A DNA stretch of 46,792 bases from an uncultured Candidatus Berkelbacteria bacterium (GTDB lineage: Bacteria; Patescibacteriota; UBA1384; CAJBMM01): assembly GCA_903954185.1 (NCBI GenBank), contig CAJBMM010000028.1:1-46792 (forward strand), written 5' to 3'. Of this stretch, positions 16,151 through 24,289 are shown one piece after another. The notes under the pieces are model-generated. The model was not told where the DNA came from, ran no database searches, and was given only the letters and a program-made list of their open reading frames with translations. Position numbers and translations under genes: made by a program. Within the stretch, counting starts at the first letter, position 1; each line of letters opens with the position of its first letter.

Positions 16151-16876
16151 ATGAACACTATGCTTTGGGAATTTTATGCACTTGGTTACGATGCTTTATG
16201 CGCATCTTTGCCCCATAAAAAGATTAGGGAATCCGTAATTCGTATTATAGGTGAAAAAAAATATGATACCATTTTAGATCTTGGTTGCGGAACGGGAACT
16301 ATGTTATTTTCACTCTCCCGCAACAACGAAGTGTCAAAAATGGTAGGAATAGATTTTACATGGACTATGATTGCCATTTGTCAGTTAAAACAATTATTAT
16401 GGCAAAGGGCTAATTTACATTTTATGCGAAAGAGCATAAATAATTTAGATTTCATTAGTGAAAGTTCCATAGACATTGTTTATTCTATAAACACACTTTT
16501 TGCCTTGCCTCATCCGGCAACAACTTTAACAAAAGTGAGTAAAATTATTAAAGACGACGGCGTGGTTGTTTTGGCATTACCTACAGAAAAATTTTCATTC
16601 ACTAAAATGGCAAAAGAACATATTTCTTTGTTAACAAAGCTGACATTAATTAATCAAATATTAAACTTTGGCGCCAATTTATTGCTGTTACCGTTGTGGT
16701 TGATTGTGGGTATTGCAAATTTATTTATTTCACTCAAAGAGAAGAGAGGTAGTTATACCACCTATGATAAAAAGAAGGTTATAGCTGTCATTGACGAGAG
16801 TGAGTTATATTTAAAGGAGATGATAGAGATATTATCTGGCCAGATGATGATCATTAAATTGGGGAAGAATAAATGA
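16151..16876 (+). CDS. Class I SAM-dependent methyltransferase
   Basis: 241 residues. Motif I is ILDLGCGTGTML (about 41-52), the acidic end of strand 2 is MVGIDFTWTMI, and motif IV-like IDIVYSINTLFALPHP follows, so SAM binding is well supported. The C-terminal part (about 170-200) is hydrophobic (ILNFGANLLLLPLWLIVGIANLF) and may bind the membrane or a lipid substrate. The substrate is unknown. It is first of six tightly packed genes running to 21662; its stop overlaps the start of the next gene by 4 bases. A weak AGAGGG lies upstream of ATG 16151. Confidence 0.85.
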   Translation: MNTMLWEFYALGYDALCASLPHKKIRESVIRIIGEKKYDTILDLGCGTGTMLFSLSRNNEVSKMVGIDFTWTMIAICQLKQLLWQRANLHFMRKSINNLDFISESSIDIVYSINTLFALPHPATTLTKVSKIIKDDGVVVLALPTEKFSFTKMAKEHISLLTKLTLINQILNFGANLLLLPLWLIVGIANLFISLKEKRGSYTTYDKKKVIAVIDESELYLKEMIEILSGQMMIIKLGKNK

Positions 16877-17211
16877 TTGCTGATTTTATAACACCACTAT
16901 ATTCTACCGCTGAGAACTTTTCGATAAATCCAAATATTTTTGTGGCGCTATATCTTATTACATTTTTGCCGTGCTGGTGGTTAGTGGTATTGATGGTTCG
17001 CTCTGTAATAAAGCGTCAATTTAAACATTTGATGATTTATGCAATCTTAGAGACCTTTTTCTTGCTATTGCCGTACTTATATTTAATTTCGGTTGCTAGA
17101 GGCGTGAGCGTGATTTATTATGTAATTATTGGAATTGTAATACTCTTCACTATGATATCATCGTATGTTTCAATCAATAAAAAAATTAATAATAAAATTC
17201 GAGGAGCATAA
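16873..17211 (+). CDS. Small integral membrane protein
   Basis: 112 residues with three hydrophobic helices (about 25-45, 56-75 and 83-100) and a basic C-terminus (NKKINNKIRGA). I do not recognise a family. It starts inside the methyltransferase stop (ATGA) and stops one base before the PaaK-like gene, so it is fixed in this operon. It could be the membrane partner of either enzyme. Confidence 0.75.
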   Translation: MIADFITPLYSTAENFSINPNIFVALYLITFLPCWWLVVLMVRSVIKRQFKHLMIYAILETFFLLLPYLYLISVARGVSVIYYVIIGIVILFTMISSYVSINKKINNKIRGA

Positions 17212-18741
17212 ATGTCACTGCAGTCTTTAATACTCGATAAGCCAAAGAGTGCCCTAAAGATGTTATCTATTATGCCGAGTAGCTATTGGCAAAAAGCAGG
17301 TAAAAAATTAGCTAAAAGTGTAGCCAACGGTGCGATAGATAAAGTTCCCGCATATCGCGACTTCTTAAAGAATAACCATTATGGAGGAAAAGAAATTGCA
17401 ACTATGGAAGATTTTTCGCAGTTGCCCATCATGGATAAAGAGAATTATATCAATTGCTACGATTTAGAACAGAAATTGGGTGAACCCAATTTAAATCATC
17501 ATTATACTGTTGAGCGTAGCTCGGGTCATGGTGGCAATCCATTATTTTGGCCAAGAAATTATGCTATCGATAAGTTTTTTTCGCAATATATTGAAATCGC
17601 ATTTCTGCAGGCGTATAGAATTGACGTAAAAAGTACGTTAGTTATTCTAACATTTGCATTGGGCACTTGGACTAGCGGAGAGAAAACAGCTGATGCATTA
17701 CGACGAGTTGCATCGAGTGGTCGTTATGATATGACGGTCATTACTCCTGGGACAAGCGTTGAGGAAATTATTGAAATTCTCTCAGATCTTTCGCCCCGCT
17801 ATAAACAAACAATTATTATCGGTTACCCACCATTTATTAAGACCGTCATCGATAGCGCCATAGAGCAGAAAATTAACATTAAGGATTTGAAGATAAAAAT
17901 TGGATTAGGTGGCGAGGGTCATTCTATAGAGTGGAGAAATCATATTTTGGAAAAGATAGGGGCTTCTAAAAATGATTTAGCGGCAATTTCGAGTGCTTAC
18001 GGTGCAGCAGATATTGGTATTGCAATTGGGAGAGAGTATCCAATAACGATTTTAATTCGTAATTTAGCTAATAAGGATAAAGATTTTGCTAAAGAATTGT
18101 TTGGTGAAAACTCGATTATTCCTTCTCTATACCAATATAATAGTTCCGCCTATATAGAGGCTGTTGATGGAGAGTTGGTTTTTACCGCGAATAATGGCAT
18201 CCCAATTGTCAGATATAATATACATGATGCTGGTGGAGTAATAGATTATCAGTCTATGATAAATATCACAGCCGCTTATGGATATGACACAACCAAAATA
18301 TTGAAAAATATGGGATATCGATCTGACGATATTTGGAGATTGCCATTTTTCTATACGTATGGAAGAAGCGATGGAACAATATCGGTAATTGGTGCGAATA
18401 TTTATCCTGAAAATTTTCAATCTGCCTTACTAAGCGAGGAGACAGTGGCAATTCATGCCTTTAAATTAGGGATTCGCGAAGACTTAACTTCTGTTACACG
18501 CCCAGAATTACATATCGAGTTGAATTCTGACATTTCAGATTTAACTGAAGCGGAACAATCAGACTTAGTATTAAAATATCATGACTTATTTATTAACCAC
18601 TTAAAAAAAGTAAACCGTGATTTTAAAGATGCATTCAGATCAGATCCAAAATCGTGTGATATTAAAGTACAGATTCACTATTTTGGCAAAGGACCTTTTG
18701 GGCACGAGAGTGCTAAAATTAAAAGAAGATATATAATATAA
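17212..18741 (+). CDS. PaaK/CapK-like adenylate-forming enzyme
   Basis: 509 residues related to phenylacetate-CoA ligases and CapK proteins, which activate a carboxylate as an acyl-adenylate. Visible motifs are the Ser/Gly-rich ATP loop SSGHGGNPLFWPRN (about 101-114), SSAYGAADIGIAIG (like the YGxTE motif), and YGRSDGTISVIGANIYPENF, the GRSD hinge and the start of the C-terminal lid. A terminal KIKRRYII gives possible catalytic lysines. Whether the acyl acceptor is CoA, a carrier or a glycan cannot be read. GAGGAG lies 5 bases before ATG 17212. Position between a methyltransferase and a histidine kinase suggests that it makes or modifies a small molecule, perhaps the signal that the kinase senses; this is inference. 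Confidence 0.82.
   Translation: MSLQSLILDKPKSALKMLSIMPSSYWQKAGKKLAKSVANGAIDKVPAYRDFLKNNHYGGKEIATMEDFSQLPIMDKENYINCYDLEQKLGEPNLNHHYTVERSSGHGGNPLFWPRNYAIDKFFSQYIEIAFLQAYRIDVKSTLVILTFALGTWTSGEKTADALRRVASSGRYDMTVITPGTSVEEIIEILSDLSPRYKQTIIIGYPPFIKTVIDSAIEQKINIKDLKIKIGLGGEGHSIEWRNHILEKIGASKNDLAAISSAYGAADIGIAIGREYPITILIRNLANKDKDFAKELFGENSIIPSLYQYNSSAYIEAVDGELVFTANNGIPIVRYNIHDAGGVIDYQSMINITAAYGYDTTKILKNMGYRSDDIWRLPFFYTYGRSDGTISVIGANIYPENFQSALLSEETVAIHAFKLGIREDLTSVTRPELHIELNSDISDLTEAEQSDLVLKYHDLFINHLKKVNRDFKDAFRSDPKSCDIKVQIHYFGKGPFGHESAKIKRRYII
18732..18737 (+). promoter_or_regulatory. Possible internal -10 box for a leaderless kinase transcript
   Basis: TATAAT in the last codons of the PaaK-like gene ends 6 bases before ATG 18744. 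No ribosome site precedes that start, so the kinase may have its own leaderless transcript as well as read-through. Confidence 0.35.
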
Positions 18742-18743
18742 TT

Positions 18744-20870
18744 ATGATGACCAAAATCGATTTAACCCAAATTGTATTGCTTATAATTGTCTCGCTTATA
18801 AATGCGATCATTGCTTATGTGGTATTAAAAAAAAACCCGCGTAATCCTTCGAATATATTTTTCTCGTTGTTGGTATTAATTTTAATTTTTTGGTCAGTAG
18901 CAAACTACCTTTGCGATAATCCAATTAATGCAATGTGGGCTCTTAGCTGGAATCGTCTAACATTTTCATTAGCTAGTTTAATGATCTTGTTTTTTTACTT
19001 ATTTTCCATCAGCTTTCCAAAATACTTAGTTGGCAATTTTAGTCCATATGTGGTTGTTCCTGTAATTTATACATTGTTCTTATCTGCCGCATCTTTATTT
19101 TCTGGAAAAATTATTGCAAGGGTTGAATATTATCAATGGGGGACGAATGCAATTCCTGGCCCAGGCTATCTATTGTTTGTGGCTGAGCTCGCAGTATTAA
19201 TATCCGCTGGTCTTATTGTGCAAATTGTTCGGTTTAGCCGAGCAAGGGGTAATGAAAGAGTTCAACTTTCTTTTCTTATTGCTGGGTTAATTCTGTCAGC
19301 TGCAGGGCTAACACTAAGCGGCGTTGTATTGCCGATAATAACTGGCCTGACCATGTATGGTAAGTATGGAGTTTATTCTCTACTATTTTTTACTTTTTTG
19401 ACATCGTATGTGATAATAACGCACCGTTTATTTGATATTAAGTTTATTATCAAAAGAACTTTAGTTTACTCGGTTTTGTTAGCTTCGATATTAGCGCTCT
19501 ATTCTTTAGTGATATCTTTATCCTCCCAACTTTTAGGGGGTGAGATTAAATTTGGTGCATCGTCACTTTTGCCTAATGTAGTAGCCGCAATACTGGTGGC
19601 TATTGGCTTCGATCCATTAAAGCGTTGGCTATCAAATATTACCGATACCTACCTATTTAAAGGTGAATATGATACACAAGTTGTAACGAATAGTTTGGCA
19701 AAAGTTTTGAGCGGCGTAGTTAATTTAGACGAAGCACTAGAATCTATGATGCAGATTGTGACTAAAGAGATGCGGATTAGTAAAGTCGCAACATTAATTG
19801 TGCGTACTGTCGAAGATGGGAAACAGGTAAAATGGATTAAATCTTTAGGGTATAGCAATGTTATTAAACTTGAGGATAGACCCGCAGATAATTTATTAAG
19901 TTATTTAAACAATAAACCACACATGGTAGTTTTTGAAGAAATTCGTGATATGGTACTGCGCAGTAAAGATAACTCAAATTTAATTGATGTAACTTTTGAG
20001 GTGGCGGGTTTTCAAGCGGCTATTGCTCTTCCATTATTAGTGGATAAAGAACTGATTGGAATATTATTTGTTGGCGAAAAGCTCTCGGGCGATAGCTTTT
20101 TGACGGATGATTTACAAACCCTTGAATTGATTGCGAACCAGACAACGCTTTCTATCGAAAAAGCGAAATTTTATGAGGAGGATAAATTAAAGTCAGAGTT
20201 TATTTCTATTGCCTCACACGAATTGCTAACTCCAACCGCGGCTATTGAAGGTTATCTATCAATGCTACTAGATAAAGATATTAAGCCTAACGGAAAGCAA
20301 CGGAGAGACTATCTACAGCGGGCATTTGACAGTAGTCGAAGGCTTGCTGATTTAGTTAAAGATTTATTATCGGTTTCGCGGATAGAAAGTGGCCGAATAA
20401 AGATTGTCTCAAGTAGCATTGATTTATTAAGCTTAGTAAAACAAGCTGTTGATGAGTTAAAGCACAATGCGGAAGAGAAAAAATTAAAATTATCTATTAT
20501 GGAGCCCAAAAAGACTCTGCCCCAAGTAAACGCAGACCCTGATCGAATTATGCAGGTTTGTGTAAATTTAATTAATAATGCAATAAAATATACACCAAAG
20601 GGCGAAATTACTGTAAATATTGAGCTCAAAAATGATAACGTTTTAGTATCTGTTGCAGACTCTGGCATTGGTATTTCAAAGGCTGATCAACGGCATTTAT
20701 TCGAAAAGTTTCATCGTATTGATAATCCACTTACGGCCGGGATAATGGGAACGGGTTTGGGTTTATATATTGTTAAGAATATAATTAATCTTTCAGGCGG
20801 AGAGGTAATTGTGCAAAGTGATCCTGGAAAAGGAAGTGTTTTTTCTTTTTCGTTGCCTGTAGCTAAGTGA
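18744..20870 (+). CDS. 7TM-type sensor histidine kinase with GAF domain
   Basis: 708 residues. The N-terminal 265 residues form about eight hydrophobic helices in the style of 7TM-region histidine kinases, ending with the typical ITHRLFDIKFIIKRTLVY. A GAF domain covers about 315-475. The kinase core has H-box FISIASHELLTPTAAIEG (H492), N-box NLINNAIKYTPKG, G1 DSGIGIS, F-box FEKFHRI and G2 GTGLGLYIVKNII. All catalytic parts are present. The large membrane domain with little outside loop suggests a lipid-soluble or membrane signal. The gene is fifth from the end of the pilus-facing operon and is followed by two receivers 13 and 14 bases apart, which are its likely targets. Confidence 0.93.
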   Translation: MMTKIDLTQIVLLIIVSLINAIIAYVVLKKNPRNPSNIFFSLLVLILIFWSVANYLCDNPINAMWALSWNRLTFSLASLMILFFYLFSISFPKYLVGNFSPYVVVPVIYTLFLSAASLFSGKIIARVEYYQWGTNAIPGPGYLLFVAELAVLISAGLIVQIVRFSRARGNERVQLSFLIAGLILSAAGLTLSGVVLPIITGLTMYGKYGVYSLLFFTFLTSYVIITHRLFDIKFIIKRTLVYSVLLASILALYSLVISLSSQLLGGEIKFGASSLLPNVVAAILVAIGFDPLKRWLSNITDTYLFKGEYDTQVVTNSLAKVLSGVVNLDEALESMMQIVTKEMRISKVATLIVRTVEDGKQVKWIKSLGYSNVIKLEDRPADNLLSYLNNKPHMVVFEEIRDMVLRSKDNSNLIDVTFEVAGFQAAIALPLLVDKELIGILFVGEKLSGDSFLTDDLQTLELIANQTTLSIEKAKFYEEDKLKSEFISIASHELLTPTAAIEGYLSMLLDKDIKPNGKQRRDYLQRAFDSSRRLADLVKDLLSVSRIESGRIKIVSSSIDLLSLVKQAVDELKHNAEEKKLKLSIMEPKKTLPQVNADPDRIMQVCVNLINNAIKYTPKGEITVNIELKNDNVLVSVADSGIGISKADQRHLFEKFHRIDNPLTAGIMGTGLGLYIVKNIINLSGGEVIVQSDPGKGSVFSFSLPVAK

Positions 20871-20883
20871 TATTGGAGGAAAT

Positions 20884-21270
20884 ATGAATAATAAAAAAGT
20901 AATTTTAGTTGTTGATGACGATATAGAATTGCGTCAGATGTATAAAATTCGTTTAGAATCTGGCGGTTATAAGGTGGTTGAGGCTGGAAATGGTGAAGAA
21001 GCCATGGCTAGGGCTGTAGAGCAGAAACCAGACTGTATATTACTTGATGTTATGATGCCAAGGGTTAATGGATTTGATGTTCTAGATATTTTAAAAACTA
21101 CAAAATCTACCAAAGCTATTCCAGTAATTATTCTGACAGCACTGATGCAAGACGACACAAAAAAACGTGTGAAAAATTCAGGAGCTGCCGGATTCTTGGT
21201 AAAAGCTGAGGTGGTACCATCACAAGTAGTGGATGTGATAGATCAAGTTCTAAATACTAAGACATTATAA
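20884..21270 (+). CDS. Single-domain response regulator (CheY-like receiver)
   Basis: 128 residues, receiver domain only: D11-D13 acidic cluster, phospho-acceptor D55 (CILLDVMMPRVNG), T85 and K107 (FLVKAE). No output domain. TTGGAGGAAAT precedes the ATG. It follows the 7TM-GAF kinase by 13 bases. It is closer in sequence to the receiver at 14305 than to the next gene: both share the NGFDVL and LVKAE blocks. Confidence 0.93.
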   Translation: MNNKKVILVVDDDIELRQMYKIRLESGGYKVVEAGNGEEAMARAVEQKPDCILLDVMMPRVNGFDVLDILKTTKSTKAIPVIILTALMQDDTKKRVKNSGAAGFLVKAEVVPSQVVDVIDQVLNTKTL

Positions 21271-21284
21271 CAAGGGACCATACC

Positions 21285-21662
21285 ATGGCTACAATACTTT
21301 TAGCGGACGATGATCAGGTTTTGCGCGATATGTATCGCATGAGGTTGGTCAGCGCTGGATATATAGTACAAGAAGCTACAGATGGTGTTATGGTGCTTGA
21401 AGAAGCGAAAAAAGTTTTGCCTGGCCTCATTTTGTTAGATATTATGATGCCAAAAATGAACGGCCTAGACGTCCTTAAAGTGCTAAAGAGTGATAAAGAG
21501 ACACAAAATATCCCTGTCATCATTATGACGGCTTTGGCGCAAGATCTGAGCCAATTAGATGCTATTACAAAGAAGGCTGTGGCTGTTATATCTAAATCGG
21601 AAACGATGCCAGATCGGCTTGTATTGACCGTGAATAATATATTAAAGGTTGCTGGCAACTAG
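21285..21662 (+). CDS. Single-domain response regulator, divergent receiver
   Basis: 125 residues, receiver only: D8-D10 cluster, phospho-acceptor D52 (LILLDIMMPKMNG), T82 and a lysine at K104 in a changed context (AVISKSETMPD in place of the usual YLVKP). Helix 4 and the 4-5-5 face differ from the two sister receivers, so the partner may differ. AAGGGA lies 9 bases before the ATG. It is last of the six-gene run; its stop overlaps by 4 bases the stop of the PilP-like gene on the other strand. Confidence 0.9.
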   Translation: MATILLADDDQVLRDMYRMRLVSAGYIVQEATDGVMVLEEAKKVLPGLILLDIMMPKMNGLDVLKVLKSDKETQNIPVIIMTALAQDLSQLDAITKKAVAVISKSETMPDRLVLTVNNILKVAGN

Positions 21663-21925
21663 ATATTAGTAAATGGATTTACTCTGCCACTTGATTTGGG
21701 CGATAAGCCATCGCTTACATCAATTGATTTTCGGTTTGATAGTTTATCAAGAACGGTTGAGTTCAATTCAATGGGTTGAGATGTTTTTATCGAAGTATTT
21801 TTTGTGTAATCAGAGGTAAGCTTTGAAATTCTGCCGGTGTAGAATATACCAAAATTGACTAATATTAATACGATTATTACTAGTGTGAAAATGACTATTT
21901 TAGATTGATTTTTAGCTTCTTCCAT
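21659..21925 (-). CDS. Short PilP-like membrane protein of the pilus operon
   Basis: 88 residues. A cytoplasmic N-terminus (MEEAKNQSK) is followed by one transmembrane helix (about 10-28) and a short polar external tail that ends SSGRVNPFTNI. The GRxNPF ending recalls the GRxxPF motif common in PilP-type pilus proteins, here without the usual beta domain. It is last in the pilus operon, 8 bases after pilO. The PilP link rests on that short motif and the position, so it is tentative. Confidence 0.65.
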   Translation of the reverse strand: MEEAKNQSKIVIFTLVIIVLILVNFGIFYTGRISKLTSDYTKNTSIKTSQPIELNSTVLDKLSNRKSIDVSDGLSPKSSGRVNPFTNI

Positions 21926-21933
21926 ATATTCCT

Positions 21934-22518
21934 TTATGGATTTTCTGTTATGCCGTAAGCGGTGTATGTAATTTCTGCTTTGATGGTATTTGTTGTACTA
22001 CCCGAATTGGTAATTGTTAAAGATTTTATCGTAACTAATCTTTCCAAATTTTCTAAACTCGTAAGCCAAATTTTGATTTTATCAAAGGTTGCCTCGCCGC
22101 TTATTGTGCCGCTGACGGTCTTGTAATTATTTGTATTGGTTGGAGCTTGATTGGAAGGCGATGATTTTGCTGGGGCGGTGGCTACGGTAGATGCAGAACC
22201 AACTTCTAATGCTGACAAAGTTACATTGTCGTCACTGGTAACTTTTTCCAACATCAATGTAAGTTTATCTTTTTCTAGTGTGTCTGGCAGAGCATTTAAG
22301 GCAAGTATTTTTGCACTGTCAAATTGATCTTTGCTTTTAGACATTTCGGTCAACGTGTTGTATTTAGCGATTGTATCTTGTAATGTAGCATTCTTTTCTT
22401 TCAAGTTTTCTACTCGTGTATTAATATTATTCATTTCCGGAATTATGCCAAAATAGATTCCCAAACCAATTAGGATTGAAAAAACGACTGTCAAAATTAT
22501 GGTACGCGTATTAATCAT
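21934..22518 (-). CDS. pilO: Type IV pilus inner-membrane protein PilO
   Basis: 194 residues: a short cytoplasmic end, one transmembrane helix (about 6-26), a coiled coil (NNINTRVENLKEKNATLQDTIAKY) and a C-terminal alpha/beta domain with VSGTISGEATFDKIKIWLTSLENLERLVTIKSL, which is the typical PilO ferredoxin-like fold. It would pair with PilN and link PilM to the pilus base. It overlaps the end of pilN by 4 bases (ATGA). Confidence 0.85.
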   Translation of the reverse strand: MINTRTIILTVVFSILIGLGIYFGIIPEMNNINTRVENLKEKNATLQDTIAKYNTLTEMSKSKDQFDSAKILALNALPDTLEKDKLTLMLEKVTSDDNVTLSALEVGSASTVATAPAKSSPSNQAPTNTNNYKTVSGTISGEATFDKIKIWLTSLENLERLVTIKSLTITNSGSTTNTIKAEITYTAYGITENP

Positions 22519-23120
22519 TTTGTTATTGTGCTCGCAATGGTTGTTGAATAATTTGCATTAAGCGTAAAGGATATTGTATTTGTTGTATCGGAAGTTGTTC
22601 GGTTGGTAGATAGTGAATAAGTAATAGACGTAAATTTTGGATCGGATTCAAGAGCTCGCTTGAACTCAATCGCTGCAGATCTATCACCCGCAACTCCTGT
22701 CATCGCTATTAATAATGATTCTGGGGTGCTTGAAGTTTTTGCCTTTGGATCGGTTATTGATTGATTTATTTGCAGAGTAGACAAAATTACTGTTGAGCCG
22801 ACCTTACTAGAGATGCTTTCAATAATGTTATTAGGCATCATTTGGCTACCAATAATCTTATCTATGCTACTTAGCCGCGAGTTTACTTCTTTGGTATCTT
22901 TTTCTAGCGTTGCAAACTTTTCTATTTGTTTATTTTTAGCATCGATATTATTTTGAATAGCACTTATTTTTTCTCCAGTAGTAAAACTGATAGTTTTTAG
23001 TGTTATATAAAACCCAAGCATAACTATAAGGACGGTTATAAAACTTAGCGTAAGATAAGTAGTCAAACCTAACGAAAGGCGCTTCTGCTTTTGGGATGGG
23101 GGTAGTAAGTTAATAAACAT
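22515..23120 (-). CDS. pilN: Type IV pilus assembly protein PilN
   Basis: 201 residues. The N-terminus FINLLPPSQK matches the conserved INLLP motif by which PilN binds PilM. A transmembrane helix (about 22-44), a coiled coil (KISAIQNNIDAKNKQIEKF) and a C-terminal alpha/beta domain follow. It starts 7 bases after pilM and overlaps pilO. Confidence 0.9.
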   Translation of the reverse strand: MFINLLPPSQKQKRLSLGLTTYLTLSFITVLIVMLGFYITLKTISFTTGEKISAIQNNIDAKNKQIEKFATLEKDTKEVNSRLSSIDKIIGSQMMPNNIIESISSKVGSTVILSTLQINQSITDPKAKTSSTPESLLIAMTGVAGDRSAAIEFKRALESDPKFTSITYSLSTNRTTSDTTNTISFTLNANYSTTIASTITK

Positions 23121-23127
23121 TCTTTTC

Positions 23128-24141
23128 CTATATTGGGCGCATTGATAGTCCGAGTGCTACCGCATACTTTAAATTGACGTCAGAATTGCTTGTAACTAGC
23201 GGTTTGCCAGCTTCGCAATTTAATCGTAAAGATTTAATAATAGTTGGAATTAGTTCGGGAATGGTGGTGCCTTGACCAGCAAGAATAACCCGCGTGATTT
23301 TTGCAGCGTGATAATCTCGGTTTTCGTGATATCTAGCCGCTGAAATTATTTCGTTTGTAATTGGTTTTACTACATCAATTAGGATATCTGGATTAAATTG
23401 TTTGGAATTTTGTTCTAAATATTTTCTAAGCTGCTCTGGTGGTTGATGCAACTTTGTCGCAATATCTTTTGTAAGTTGAATTTCGCCGACATTTAGTGAC
23501 GTGGTGAGCCAAACATTGCCATGATCTGCAACGGTCATTCTAGTTGTTTCTGAACCTATTTCAACTATCATTACCGCTGAATCGACTCCTAAGGGTAGAA
23601 ATGCTCGGGTAATTGCAGTCGGCTTTGTTTCTAGAGCGAAAAGTTCTAAACCACTTTTATGCACTGCCTCAATTAAACCATCTACTAAAGTTTTTGGAGC
23701 GGCAAAAATTGCTAAATCTGTTTGTCCAGTATCTTCTCGTACACCTAGAGTGGTGTAATCATAGTAAACTTCTTCTATTGGCACGGGTAAAAACTGGCTT
23801 GCTTCAAAAGGAATTGCTTTTTTGAACTCAGCTGGGGGTAAATTAGGGAGTTGAATGACTCGAGTATATATAAAAGCTTCGGGGAGCGCAGCGACGACCG
23901 ATTTGGCTTTTATGGGGTTTGGCTTTGCATTTGCAACAGCCGTTCGAATTACCGCAACAAAAGAATCTATGTCGGTGATTTGATTTTTATCAATAAGTTT
24001 TTTGGGAATTTCTGCCTCGCCAACACTTTTGATAGATGCATGTTGTTGTGACTTTGTAAGTTCTGCAACACGAATAGAATGTTGACCAATATCAAGGCCC
24101 ATTGTCGATGTCGAAAGCCCAAAAAGTGATGATAAACTCAA
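23128..24141 (-). CDS. pilM: Type IV pilus assembly ATPase-like protein PilM
   Basis: Actin/FtsA-like cytoplasmic protein of about 337 residues that binds PilN. It shows MGLDIGQHSIRVAEL (phosphate 1 motif), YDYTTLG, IVEIGSETTRMTV (phosphate 2) and VILAGQGTTIPEL (adenosine motif). I chose TTG 24141 instead of ATG 24156. GGAGGGG lies 5 bases before the TTG, and a promoter (TTGCAA-N17-TAAAAT at 24158-24186) predicts a transcript start near 24151, which leaves the ATG outside the message. It leads pilM-pilN-pilO and the small PilP-like gene, all within 8 bases of each other. Confidence 0.92.
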   Translation of the reverse strand: MSLSSLFGLSTSTMGLDIGQHSIRVAELTKSQQHASIKSVGEAEIPKKLIDKNQITDIDSFVAVIRTAVANAKPNPIKAKSVVAALPEAFIYTRVIQLPNLPPAEFKKAIPFEASQFLPVPIEEVYYDYTTLGVREDTGQTDLAIFAAPKTLVDGLIEAVHKSGLELFALETKPTAITRAFLPLGVDSAVMIVEIGSETTRMTVADHGNVWLTTSLNVGEIQLTKDIATKLHQPPEQLRKYLEQNSKQFNPDILIDVVKPITNEIISAARYHENRDYHAAKITRVILAGQGTTIPELIPTIIKSLRLNCEAGKPLVTSNSDVNLKYAVALGLSMRPI

Positions 24142-24157
24142 ATACCCCTCCGACATT

Positions 24158-24186
24158 ATTTTAACTATAAACTACAGAAGTTGCAA
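24158..24186 (-). promoter_or_regulatory. Promoter of pilMNO
   Basis: On the minus strand TTGCAA (24181-24186), an exact 17-base spacer and TAAAAT (24158-24163). The predicted start is near 24151, which puts the GGAGGGG ribosome site almost at the 5' end of the message. It lies in the only gap of more than 100 bases inside the pilus cluster. Confidence 0.6.
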
Positions 24187-24289
24187 CTTATAGGATAATT
24201 CAAAATACAAAAATAAAAATGCAAAATTTCAGATTAACTTATTATAAATAAAATTTCTGCTTTTTTGTATTATGAAGTTTGCATTAATA

